Source: Lonicera japonica (Eukaryota > Streptophyta > Magnoliopsida > Dipsacales > Caprifoliaceae). Taken from it: 64,000 nucleotides of DNA. Shown one piece after another: positions 48,801 through 60,189 of this stretch. Positions within the stretch are counted from its first letter, which is position 1, and each line of letters begins with the position of its first letter. The stretch is taken from assembly GCA_021464415.1 (NCBI GenBank), contig CM038468.1, positions 26,242,869 through 26,306,868 of the forward strand. The letters run 5' to 3'. The position numbers and the translations under genes were made by a program. The notes beneath the pieces were generated by a model. The model was not told where the DNA came from. It ran no database searches and saw only the letters and a program-made list of their open reading frames with translations.

Positions 48801-50130
48801 TGAAAGAGATATGTCCTAGGACTATTCATAGATTATGATTTGTACTTGGATATCTTATGCTTATTGTCATTAATAAAGTTTATTTCATTTTACTTTATAT
48901 TCTCTAATAAATAATATATATTAATACTAGTTCATCAAGTATGTGACTTGATTGTGGGATGCTAGTAATGTTATAATAATATTATTTAAATGTCCCTAAT
49001 GATTTATCAATAATTTAGGATCACATTGATATAATGATTAGAGTATGGGACAGTTGATGGCTATGTTTCACAAGTCATGGATATGGAGATATCAAGCTGA
49101 TCACACTGATACTTGTTAGGGAACAAAGTATTGGACCGACCTGTTTTAGGGACACTGCGAGGAGTGTTATATAATGTCATCAGTGATGTTCCCCATTAAT
49201 GATATCATATTATCCTCAGACCTGAGATCGTCATGGTTACCAACATAGGGATTAGCGTGTCAGGCATCATTAAACGTTGCCCTTGACGGGGTAATTATAA
49301 AGATGATGATCAAGCATACTATAAACTATGTAGATGTATGTGGTTGATCAAGATGGGATTTGTCACTCTCATATAATGAGAGAGATATCTTTGGGCCACT
49401 TGATAAGTATAATTAATATTTGCATGGCCATGCACAAATGAGGTGTCATTTGCATCAGATTAATTATACTTAGAGATCAAGAAATAAAGATTGAACTATA
49501 CAATAATGACACTTGCCTAGTCTTGTGTTCAATCTAGATATCGGTTGACAAAAGGAGTTAATATGTGGAACATCAATTTAAGGTTGTGTCGTTTTGACCT
49601 TTATACCCTTTAGGTAGTAGTAATGTTCTACTAGAGACCGCTTACTATTCGTATAATAAAACGGGCTTTTAATTATACTGCCAAAGAGTATAAACCTACG
49701 GGGTCGCACACCAAAACGAGTTGGATCAAAACGAATTGAAAACGGGCCAAGTTGGACTTGGGCCTAATTCGTTTTGTTACTTAGGGTTTCTCACTAGGGT
49801 TCCCCTTTAAAAGGGAACCGTTGTTCTTCTTGGCCGTCTAAGGTGAGTTATAGAGGCAGAAAACGAAATAAGTGTGAGAACCCTAAAGGCATTAGTACAC
49901 CAAGTAAGGATTTCATCTCGTTCGTGTGTGCATACCGTAGAGGCGTTGTATTTTCGACGCTAGAACGACAACAACCGAAGGTTCTATCCACTGTGTTCAT
50001 CACCTTTAATTCGAAATCTCATACATGGTATGTCTTTTATCGATTTTTATTGAACAATATAGATCCTAGGGTTTAATGATTAGTGCAGAAATTAGTGTAT
50101 GTGATGCATGATTACTGCCCTTTCCCTACA
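48801..50130 (+). repeat. 3' LTR of the copia element
   Basis: 1330 bp, directly after the polypurine tract. The same length as the 5' LTR, although small indels offset each other. Confidence 0.95.
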
Positions 50131-50855
50131 ATTTCTTCATTAGCTTTTGCATTCGATGCAACTTTCTCTTCGTACATTTTATTAAATGCCTCAGATCTTT
50201 CTAATTTCGCCATTTCAGAAGCTAATAATTTAGCTTTGCCCTTCCTTTTTTTGTCCAATTTCGCAGCATTTCTTCCAATTGGCCAATTCAAATCTGGACC
50301 TTCAATAGAAATCGGGGAAGAATCGTCGCCTAGGTTAATTGAGGAACCAATGGTATCTTCAGATGGCCCGTAACGGGAGTGCTGACTGTTCGAAGATGTT
50401 GTTGTCAAACTAAAACGTTGTAGCCCCTTTAATATTTGATAACAATGATCAAAAGAAAAAACTTTATTCTTTTCTAATTGATATGCTATTTGAGCTTCCC
50501 TGACCTGTTTTGAACAAAAAAAAAATAACACAATAAGTAAAACGTTTAATAAAAGAATGAAGAAATAATATAAAAAATTTAAAAATCAATTATTATAAAA
50601 AACAAAATAGAAATTTACCCAATCCATTTCGTTAGTTCCACTACCAGCATTATTCATTGCGTGCGATAATTTCGCAACATAAAGCGTAACAACAGTAGTA
50701 ATTACAGAAAATCGAGACTGAAGGGATGATAAGGTCCTCCGAACTAAAATTTCGGGTTGCTCGTGGTATTTGACAGTAATAACTTGCCACAATTTTTCTA
50801 AGGTTTGATTAGTACCTTGAATTGAATCGACACTTGCTCCTCGATTTTTAGACAT

Positions 50856-51301
50856 AATTAAAAAATATCTTAACTAATATAGATCAATGGCAGAAAGAAA
50901 AAATTGAAAAACTAAGAGCAATTTTTATAAAAGAAGTGCACTGCCGAGAATTGTAGAAAGAAAGGGACTATTTATGAAAAAAATTGGATGAAAGAGCCGT
51001 TACACATAACGGACGGAAATTTAAAATTAGAAACACCACACGATGGACAGAATGTCATGTGGTGAGCCACGACATTCTGTACATCGTGGCTCCAATTTAT
51101 GTATCACACGATTGACATTCCATTGTTGGAATGGTGATTGGACATCCCACGATGGACATTCCATCGTGGGGAAGGTATGGTAGGCGTATGGCAATTTTAC
51201 CATTTCACTACAATTATAGCCTACACTATTGGCTTTTACACTATCGACTGCAAGTAAAAAACTGGAAAATGTGCTATTTAGCCAATGCATTGGAGATGGC
51301 C
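50856..51301. other. Right end of the PIF/Harbinger element: promoter side of the Myb-like ORF
   Basis: Non-coding. Subterminal repeats such as CACGATGGACA and GACATTCCATCGTGG, some forming inverted pairs with one another, lead into the terminal repeat. Confidence 0.65.
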
Positions 51302-51573
51302 TAATAAAAAAATTTACTTAAATTTAATTTTATCATACATATATTTTATAAAAAAATATTTTATTTTATTAAATTCAACCTTCGTATGCTTCAATAGAAT
51401 ACATACATATATATATATATATATGGATGAGTTTTCAGTGGTTACCTTCTCTTTCTACTTATTGATGGGTACTGATAATAATTAATGCACATTGGTGATG
51501 TGTCAAATCCTTTAACCTATTATAGCAGGTTAAGATAACCTATTCTATTTTTATTTTTTTAATTAAACTTTAG

Positions 51574-51898
51574 CTTGTGTTGGTGTTTAGTTGAGATTTT
51601 AAAATCAAGTTTTTAAAAATTTTTACCAAAAAGTCAACTTTATTTCACACTTCCCAAATTACTTTACTTTCTCTCTCATAAAATTTTTAAAATACCATAA
51701 CTTTAAATTCAAAAATCGGAATTAGATAAAAAAATATATTTGAAATCTAATCATCGAGATCTATAAAACAAGATCCATTGTTACTATTTTTTTAATTTTT
51801 TTTACGAGGTTTTTTGAATTGGTTGAAAAAAACTTAAACAAAAATTAAATTCACTTTCAAAACATGTTTTAAAATCTCAACCAAACAAGATTCCTTAA
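51574..51898. mobile_element. Possible MITE
   Basis: GTTTAGTTGAGATTTTAAAA near 51584 and its inverse TTTTAAAATCTCAACCAAAC near 51867 form imperfect inverted ends around AT-rich sequence. Target duplication not identified. Confidence 0.4.
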
Positions 51899-53947
51899 AG
51901 ATCTTGACCTTTTTTCTTTTAAACTGCAGACCGATGGCGATGACAACACTATTATGTTTCTTATAAAATGACAAAGCCCGCTGCTTCACTAAGAATTCAA
52001 GATCAGCGGTACGCATTCTTTCTATTCGTGTTGTGTGTTCATGCGTGTTTATGTTTTTGTATGTGTAGTTTTACTTGCAAATTTGCCGGTTGGAAATTTT
52101 GGCTTTTGTGTTTATCTAAGACGTAAATTTTAGGATATCTAAATGAGTAATCTTGCCCACAAGATGTGTACAAAGTATATGAGAACAATCAAATTTCTAA
52201 CCATGCTAATAATATATTATTGTATCTAATTGGGTGGGTAATTATTACTCACTATTGGTCAAGTTATTGCATGTTTGAATACCTCCTTCCATATGTGGTT
52301 TGGGTTTTTGTTAAATTCAATTGGTACCGTTAATGTTAAGCATGTTTGTTAATATTCATCACATTCGATCTATCTTGCTTTGTGGTCTATATCATTGTAG
52401 TTGTGTGTTCCTATTTTTGCAATGTTGTTGGACAAAATCATCCGGTATCTCTACTCTCCCGGCCTGACGTTCGAATAAATGTTCAAGTTAAAAATAGAAT
52501 TACAAATTTATTGTTATTTATGTTTAATTATTGCTAAGGAATTTTCTGCAATATTTATGCCTTTTTTGTTGATTCTTTAGTGCCTACTGACTTACGGTTC
52601 ATTTTGCTATTGTTATAGTGATACTTTCTTCCACTTTTGTGCCACAACAAAAAATTGTTATCATTTGGAACAAATGTATTGCTGTCACACTCCTTTTTTA
52701 TAACTCTATTATTTCTAGTGTTTGCTTTAGTATTTTAACAAATAACAATACCACTCCACAAGCAAAATTAAAATTTCACAATATTCCTTACCAATAAATT
52801 TGCACATATGGTCACTGTTTGCACAGACATAGCTTATAAGTCATTCAGAAATAGCTTGCAGGCATCTTACTATGGTTACACTAAACTTATATGCAGATGA
52901 TATGAATAGTGAACTTTCTAGAGAAATTTGATAGATTTTTCTCTTACTTCAACTTTATTTTTCTTTTACATCTATCTTTGTAATGATTGATGTCCTAAAC
53001 ACATCTTTCTGCAAATTTTATTGTGTTTGTGTTATCGCAAATACATGCCATTAACTTAACAAGTTGCATAATATATTGTGCTACACAAGCAGACTCTGGC
53101 TTTGTACACCATTATCCCCAATTGACACGTCCTGATATATAGTCCCAAAATGTGAGGGAACAAGATGGGCCTTCCCCTCTCCTGCTGGTATTTGACTGCT
53201 GTAAGGTACACGCCCTTTCTCTTTCTAACGAACTGCTCTGATAAGACCATACGCATGGAAGTGATTTACTGGGATTACTTAGTTCTATTGGATCAAGTAT
53301 TCCTTTTTCTACCCTTTCAACAAACCTTTTAAAACTATTATAAAATAAAGTTCAAAAGCTCACAAAAGATTAAGCGAGAAAATTTTAGTTTCTCCACAAA
53401 TGTTTGCTACAATTTTTAGGATTTATCATTTGAAATTGAAACATAGTTATTTGAGCTAATTGCATTCCTCTAATATTTTATAGCACATTCTTCATGCTTA
53501 TTCAAGCCAATTATCAACATTGTCTGACCTTCAAGAGTTTCCCATATGGCAGAAAACCTTGCACAAAATTTAACATTATAGTATGTGAAGTATTGTATTT
53601 ACTCTCCTATAAACAATGATGAATTTTTAATAGGTAGGTGTTTTTCATATTAGAGTAATTTCTATGTATTTTATTGATATATAATTGTAGTGTTATATCC
53701 TGTTTGCCATCTGTGAGGACTTAAATATCTTTTGACATAAATGAGTTTAGTATCGAAGTAGAACGGTAACGGTGTTTAAAAAATATATACAATATTAGTG
53801 TTTGATGAGTGGTAGTTTGGTTGTGATAGTTCTTCGTTTGCAAATGTTTTTCTGTAAATCATTGTATTGCCTTAAATGTAACTTTATTAAGGGGGGTGTA
53901 TTGGATTTAGAATCTATAGGATTTTTATGGACTTTTAAAGTTCATGT

Positions 53948-54070
53948 GTATTCAATTGAGATTTTAAAAAGTCTTTTAAAATCATGATGTATTCAATTGA
54001 AATTTTAGAAAGTCTTTTAAAATCTTGTTGTATTCAATTAAGATTTTAAAAAATACATCTAAATCTTATG
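53948..54070. repeat. 41-bp imperfect tandem repeat, three units
   Basis: Units starting 53948, 53989 and 54030 each begin GTATTCAATT and contain AGATTTTAAAA-like sequence. They are part of a possible larger MITE from about 53893, where a GGGGGGTGTATTGG end is visible. Confidence 0.65.
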
Positions 54071-55063
54071 GTATTCAAAAGTCTAATAACTTAGTAGGAT
54101 TTTAATTAGTGGTAGATTTTAGTAGATTGTAAAGCCTTTTTTATACATAAAAATTCATCTTGAAATCTTCTCACTTGCCCAAAGATTTCAAATGGATTTC
54201 TAATTCCTTTAAGAACTTTACTCAACATTCTCTCTCTCCCCCCTTCCCCCTCCCCCCCTCTCTCTCAAAATCCAAATTTTTTAATATGTGATGAACGCAT
54301 TATAATTTTTTCTTCGTCCCTATAAAGTCTTTATTCTATTTTTTACTAATATGGTTATCACGCATTAACATAATTTCAAATGGTTAGACCGCTAATATTA
54401 ATATAAATAAAATCACCAATTTTATATAAGTAAGGAATAGGGATATTCTGTATTAGAATTACAAAATCATATAATGAAAATCTAATTTATGGTTCCTTAA
54501 AATTAAATAGAAAAAAAAAATGACATGTCATCAGGTAACAACAAATTACCCACTTAACCTTGCATTTAATACTTTGTATTTCTTCAATGTATATTAATTA
54601 TGTTAGTCAACTACACATTTGATCTCAACCATTAATTTTTCAACCAATGGTTAATATTATAATAACCATTCATAGATAAAAAGATAAGTAACCATTAAAA
54701 CATCACCCATATATATATCTAGTGTGAATATTGTTATAACTAACACAGTTAATCATGCAAAATTTACAAGTCAAAGACTTGTTGCCTATACAATCCCCAT
54801 TGACAACAAAACCAAAAAACACCGATCATACAAATTTGCTTATCAAGCTAAAATACAAACTAGAAAACTACTTGCCACCACTGCGTAAGTCCAAACGTCA
54901 TATATTTCCACATATATATATCCCTACACGCCCATGCACCTCTCATGCATACCCCCCCCCCACCCACCCCCCAAAAAAAAAATCCACTCACATCTCTCAC
55001 ACAAACACCTAGTCTCTTCAAAAGACAAAATCTCTCTCTCTCACACACACATACTAAATAGAC

Positions 55064-55381
55064 ATGGCCGGCCCTCGCATCCTCGTATTGACATTTCCGG
55101 GGCAGGGGCACATAAATCCGTCCCTTAAATTCGCCAAGTGCGCCTCATCAAAATGGGCGTCGAGGTCGTCACCTTCTCCACCAACCAATCGGCCATTAAT
55201 CATATAGCCAAAACCAAAACTGACACAACAATTCCACAAGGCCTAACCCTCTCTCCCTTCTTCAACGGCCTACAGCCTCGTGTTGACATCGAACACTACA
55301 TATCCGAGGTGAAAAACCATCGATCACAACACGCGTATAGCTGAACTTGTAACCATGGGAGACGATGGTCTACCCTACCCT
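55064..55381 (+). pseudogene. UGT75-like glycosyltransferase, 5' fragment, copy B
   Basis: Counterpart of 10379-10722 with the same 2-bp insertion after about residue 26 and the same 12-bp deletion before NGLQP. It has an additional 3-bp gain (GTCGTC) and a further deletion of about 50 bp before the common breakpoint in the YTTLI region. No C-terminal domain. A (CT)n/(CA)n tract precedes the ATG. Confidence 0.85.
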
Positions 55382-56061
55382 AATTTGTAACCATTTGATA
55401 AGTAAGGCGTGCCCTCCTGAATCGATAGTTAGCATGGATGGAGCGAGGAATTTACCTTTTAAGGGGGAGTATATTGCGGGGCAAAAAAAAATTTGCCATT
55501 AATGTTGTAGTGGCAAAACTGCATTTTATTTTTATTTTGCACTAAAGTCTTCATTAAATTTTCATTTGTCACAATGATATTTTAGTGCAAAAAATATATA
55601 ATGCTACTGTTTTATGACATAACTGCCTCATTATTAATGACAAATTTGTTTTGCTCCTACACATTCTTTCGAAAAACATGTCATTTTGACTATAGATAAA
55701 GTAATATTCTAATATTTGTACTTGGGGGATACTTGATTTGCTTAAAAAAAATGAGAGGGAAGAATTCCTATAATTTAAATTTTCATAATTAAATAATAGT
55801 ATAGTAGTATAAATTTTCAAAGCTCTCCAACTTTGTATCAACAATAATTTACAGACATACATACACTCATTTACTGATTCACATTCTAATGTTATTGTTC
55901 CACTTAGACTTCTTTATTTCTTCAAATATTCTCCAAATTAAGTTTAACACAACTAACTTTATATCCAACCTAAAAATCTAAATGATGAATTAAAGCCAGA
56001 GAAGAAACCATAAACAATGATATGATAAACTCACTACGTACTCATTATTGCAAGAACCATT
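55382..56061. other. Spacer between pseudogene and minus-strand UGT, copy B
   Basis: Matches copy A 10723-11466 with small indels. No gene. Confidence 0.5.
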
Positions 56062-57444
56062 TCAGAGCTCTTGAACAAATTCCTTAAGATTCTTGTACGA
56101 AGATCCACCCTCCTTAGAAGCTTCTCGTGCCAAAACCTTCCATTTCGTAGCGTTCCTCGTCAATTCATCCCCCTTTTCCCCATCACCCATGACCATTTCA
56201 ACACACCTACTAATCTCACCACTCTCAACTATCCCATCTTCATTAGCCGTCACCCTCACCCCACTCCCCCACACATCCTCAATGAGCTTCGCATTCGTCC
56301 CTTGATCCGTCCATTGGGGAAACGCCACCACTGGCACCCCACATGTCAAGCTCTCCAACGTCGAGTTCCATCCACAATGAGTCGCAAAACACCCCAACGA
56401 AGGGTGAGACAAAACCTCCAACTGCGAACACCACTGCACTATCGTCCCTTGTTTATTCAATTCCACCATAAAACTAACTTTATCTTTCTTTTCACTCTCC
56501 TCTTTTTCGTCGCCCCCTCTTATGACCCACAAAAATGGCCTCCTAGTCTCCAAAAGTGCCCGCGCAATCTCCTCCAATTGCACGTCCTTTAACACTAAAA
56601 CACTTCCAAAGGATATATAAACCACAGAAGATTCACGTTTTGAGTTTAGAAATTCTATATAGTCACTAGATTTTTGATACAAATCGCCTCCAAAAGAATT
56701 ATCCGACGGATCCTGACCATCCAAAAAGGTAGACGAAATCAACGGCCCGATTCCAGTCATTTTAAATTTAGCAAGAACTCTTAAAGCGTCTAGTTCTAAT
56801 GCATCAAAAGTGTTTACAAGAACTTTTGGTTTTTCTTCTTCTTCTAATATCTCAAATTGTTCTTTTAAAAATTTGAGTGCATATGTGTGCGGATCCGAAG
56901 GTAATACATGTGAGGGGAGGTCACGTGCTTTGAGCAAGGGCAATCCGGGTAATTCAATAGACCAATTTGGATCATTCCCATTGGTGCAAATAATTTCATC
57001 ATAGCCATTGAAGTAATGGTAGTAGATATCAAGGACAGAAGCGGGCTGTACCCAAAGCAGCGCCGACGGCACGTGGAATTCATGCGCCACCATGGCTGCC
57101 CAAGTGAGGAAGAGAGTGTAGACCACACAGCTGACCGGCCGGCCCTGCTCGGCGCTGGAGGTGATTATTTTCTCAACGGTGGGTGACCCACGGGTCTGCA
57201 ACTCGGAAATCAGGTGGTCGGGGTTGTCAACACCTATCTTGAAGCCGTCATCATATCCATCAGAGAAGGCGGTGAAGGTGAGGCCGGGGGCGGCGGCAGT
57301 GGTGGAGATGCGGCGGTGGATGAAGAGGGTGGTGGTGAAGGTGACGTGGACGCCCATTTGGAGGAGGCGCTTGGCGAATTGGAGGGAGGGGTTGAGTTGG
57401 CCTTGGGAGGGAAATGTTACGAGGAGGATGTGGGGGTGAACCAT
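56062..57444 (-). CDS. UDP-glycosyltransferase, UGT75-like, copy B (460 aa)
   Basis: Near-identical paralog of the copy A gene, about 18 substitutions over 460 residues and no gaps. The N-terminal acceptor domain again has Gln16 in place of the usual catalytic His. The PSPG motif is W338-Q381; here Pro371 is kept, but Val in GCFVTHCGW is Ala354. A frame extends 36 codons upstream to 57552, but that ATG overlaps the TATA box (57552-57559) and the extension holds a stop in copy A, so the start at 57444 is chosen. Expected to be a cytosolic glucosyltransferase with a small-molecule acceptor. Located tail to tail with the pseudogene at 55064. Confidence 0.93.
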   Translation of the reverse strand: MVHPHILLVTFPSQGQLNPSLQFAKRLLQMGVHVTFTTTLFIHRRISTTAAAPGLTFTAFSDGYDDGFKIGVDNPDHLISELQTRGSPTVEKIITSSAEQGRPVSCVVYTLFLTWAAMVAHEFHVPSALLWVQPASVLDIYYHYFNGYDEIICTNGNDPNWSIELPGLPLLKARDLPSHVLPSDPHTYALKFLKEQFEILEEEEKPKVLVNTFDALELDALRVLAKFKMTGIGPLISSTFLDGQDPSDNSFGGDLYQKSSDYIEFLNSKRESSVVYISFGSVLVLKDVQLEEIARALLETRRPFLWVIRGGDEKEESEKKDKVSFMVELNKQGTIVQWCSQLEVLSHPSLGCFATHCGWNSTLESLTCGVPVVAFPQWTDQGTNAKLIEDVWGSGVRVTANEDGIVESGEISRCVEMVMGDGEKGDELTRNATKWKVLAREASKEGGSSYKNLKEFVQEL

Positions 57445-57551
57445 ACTGGTGGTTACGGCGGCGCGTGGGATGAACTTAAAAGGAAGATTGTGGGGGTGGG
57501 GGTGGATTTGGGTTATGAATTTGAGTGTCAATCTGCAAAAGGAAAGGGACA

Positions 57552-57559
57552 TATTTATA
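57552..57559 (-). promoter_or_regulatory. TATA box of UGT copy B
   Basis: TATAAATA on the minus strand, 108-115 bp before the chosen ATG. Conserved with copy A. Its last A begins the out-of-transcript ATG of the longer frame. Confidence 0.65.
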
Positions 57560-60189
57560 GGATAAGGACGTTGGCTATAAGACAGCTATATAAATACTTT
57601 CTATGGTCGAATAATTTAGTATTTAAAGTATCTATGCGATAAAGTACAGAAAGTAGGGCAAATTTATTGTATAATTATTACGCAATAGTTAGAGTGAGTA
57701 TTTTATAAGATAATATTTATATTTTTAATTTCTAGACTCTTTCTCAAAAAAAAAATTTATTTCTTACTTTTATTCTATCTATTTATACTCTTGTAAAATA
57801 ATATACAATATTAAGTTTTTATTACTCTTTTTATCATATTACTAATCAACAAACAAGTAAGTGAGGTATTTTAGTTACCACACAACTAAGTATTTTATTG
57901 TGAATTGTGTTAAAACATATTTATTACTTGTATAAATGCATTGCCACATAAACGTATGTACCAATGTGTAAAAAATTTAGTACCCCAATGCTTGTATAAA
58001 CTAACTTGCCAACGCACCTCCACCTTTATCTTTAGGTCTAGAGTTCGACTCATGGGGGTGGGAGGAGGGTTTTTTTTGTTTATGAGGTTAAGGGAGAAAT
58101 TTAGATCTCCCTTAATTTTATGTTCTTTGACCCTTATAATTCATGTCAAATTTTAGGGTGAGATTTTTTAGCTACATATTAAGGATACTCATATTGCCAA
58201 ATCATAAAACTGCTTTAAGAAGCTATAATGTCTACTTTTAAAATTGTACATTAATTTGGTAATATAAATAATTTCTTTAGCAATAATGCCGCCCTATATC
58301 AAATATATCTCCTCTACAATCAAAATAATAAAAACATTTATAAGCTCGATAATCAAAATGGTTGGCCCACTATTTCTACTTATCAAAAGAAAACACGAAT
58401 ATTTTAAAATTTGGATAATCTTTAGCTACATTTTTATAAAATTTTAAACTTGTTAATTTGTAGCCAATCTAAATAGTTCACCAGCAAATTTTTGAGAACA
58501 TAATCATTATGCAGGAGGGAGGTTGTTAACTTTAAAAATTTACTAAATAATAATCAAAGTTATTTTATTTATATAATTTTAATTATGTCATGGAGATGAT
58601 CTCTCCAATAACAATATTTGAATAGTTGAGGTACTTCTAAATTATACACTAATTAATGCGTATACACGTGTATCATCTAAATTAAAATAAAATAAAATAA
58701 AAAAGAATTGATTATTGATAAAGCATCGCATATCAATCCGAAGATCATAATTTTAAACACATTTGCTTGTATTCTTAATAAAAATAGTAATACTTGGAAT
58801 AAAATAAATTCATTAATTTGACTCAAAGTCCTAAATAACCATTATTTAATGTAGAGAACCTCACGTCTATTCTTAGAGATACTAGTATATATATATATAT
58901 AAACATCAATTTCAATTTACCTCTTTTTTTATAATAAATTTTCAATTCCGTGTCAACATGTCCAGCTTGTTTTGAGTTTTATAATCGGTACATATTAAAA
59001 ACATTTTTTTATTAAATCTTGGGAAACTATACTTTATTTGATAACATATATAAAATGGTATTTGATCAACGGCAATTACATGTTTTAGTAGGTTTAAGGT
59101 CATAGGTTTGATTTCATATTTAAGCACGAATATTTTAATGTAACTTTGAAAGCGTGAAAGATAATTTTAATTTGTAATTTTACGGATTTACTAAAATCCC
59201 TTCTTACACTTTATATAGAGTATATATAGATGATGTGCTTTGAATTTTTGTCCCATAAAATACAATTCTTTAGGGAAAAATATTCTTGGGTTTATCAAAT
59301 TAGTGTATTTTGGTAAATATATATGTTAAATATAACACAAAATTAATATAAAACAAACCTGAATAGAAGAATATTCCTCGTAACTATAATTTTAAAATAA
59401 AAAAAATTAATATAACACAAGTTCGAGTAGATATAACTAGCATATATATTTTGGCAACACTTAATTGCTTGAAAACTCACTATAGTGAAAATTATTATCA
59501 ACTAAAATTGGCTTCTTCTTTTTTTACAATTGAAATTTCTTACAAATGAAATGTATGTTTTGCCTATTTGGTATTTAAAAAAAATTAAAAGAAGAAGAAA
59601 AAGGCAATGATGATGAAAATCAACTACAATATTTTTTGCTATATAAAAATAAATCATAATGTTCTTATATATAATGCCAACTAAATAAATTTCCTCAGTT
59701 TTCCCTTGTGAACCAAAATCATCTCTTAACGTTTACAAGTAATCAGAGATAACCTTAATTATTGGATGGTTTTATTGTCAAAGTAATTATTGATATTGTT
59801 AATGTAATGTATAACATTAAAAGCATACAACAAAACTTCTCACAAGAGTACTAAACTCTAAAAAATGTATAATTGCTTTGGCAATATTAGTACCTTGATT
59901 ATTACACACCAACAATTCGTCTCGTTTCATCTTAATGCATTGAATAGCTGTAATAATTACACAAAACTTAAAGCATCTCCAATCAATAGGTTAACACACC
60001 TTTCAGTGTTAGATGCTTAGCTAATGTTATAGAAGGTTACTCCAAAGCAATGTTCTAAAAGGCACCATGCAGATTTAGGGCAGCAACCTTGTGCCTAGTT
60101 GGGGCATAGGCAATTAGGTGTTTTTAATTTATTATATTTTTTATTTTTCTATGTATCTAAAATTATATATACAAAATAAAACACGAAAA
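57560..60189. other. Non-coding AT-rich spacer, copy B
   Basis: Close match to copy A 12977-15604. No gene or element ends recognised. Confidence 0.6.

Larger units (their letters stand above)
42058..50130 (+). mobile_element. Full-length Ty1/copia retrotransposon (8073 bp)
   Basis: Two 1330-bp LTRs (42058-43387 and 48801-50130) begin TGAAAGAGAT and end CCCTACA. The 5-bp target duplication is ATTTC at 42053-42057 and 50131-50135. The primer-binding site TGGTATCAGAG (43389-43399) fits initiator tRNA-Met and the polypurine tract AAAAGTGGGAGAC is at 48788-48800. The LTRs differ at scattered positions only, so the insertion is fairly recent and is younger than the host PIF/Harbinger element. The coding region has in-frame stops. 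Confidence 0.97.
41815..50855 (-). pseudogene. Myb/SANT-like accessory ORF of the PIF/Harbinger element, split by a copia insertion
   Basis: Exon 1 is 50855-50619. A GT-AG intron covers 50618-50505. Exon 2 runs 50504-50136 and resumes at 42057-41815 after the copia element. Counting the 5-bp duplication once, the lengths 237, 369 and 243 give a single open frame of 282 codons without stops. The product shows the trihelix/Myb-like block (LEKLWQVITVKY, RTLSSLQSRFSVI), a PIGRNAAKLDKKRKGK-type NAM-associated segment and a long charged helix. The first, Trp-containing helix common in this family is not present before the ATG. In related elements this protein binds the termini and helps the transposase. 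Confidence 0.85.
34363..51301 (+). mobile_element. PIF/Harbinger DNA transposon with nested insertions (16.9 kb)
   Basis: Terminal inverted repeats GGCCATCTCCA (left) and TGGAGATGGCC (right) are flanked by TAA at 34360-34362 and 51302-51304. Copy A shows the unoccupied site near 9700-9712 (AGCATCTAATAAAA). Subterminal zones (about 34440-34560 and 51040-51200) share motifs such as CGATGGACATT, often inverted. Removing the nested copia and Mutator-like elements and their duplications leaves about 7.9 kb. Passenger order is PMD protein (+), DDE transposase (+), unknown ORF (+) and Myb-like ORF (-). All but the Myb-like frame carry stops or shifts, so the copy is not autonomous now. Confidence 0.9.
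51431..54710. other. 3.3-kb island present in copy B, absent from copy A
   Basis: It sits between two AT-repeat edges where copy A is contiguous (about 9830). AT-rich with no clear gene. Short open frames (for example 51834-52016 and 53056-53256, both -) show no motif I know. It may be an insertion made of several small elements or sequence lost from copy A. Confidence 0.5.

Noticed and set aside
57445..57552. 36-residue N-terminal extension of the copy B UGT
   Set aside because: Its ATG overlaps the TATA box, copy A has a stop in the same frame, and family members start at the MVxxHxLLVTFP-type motif.
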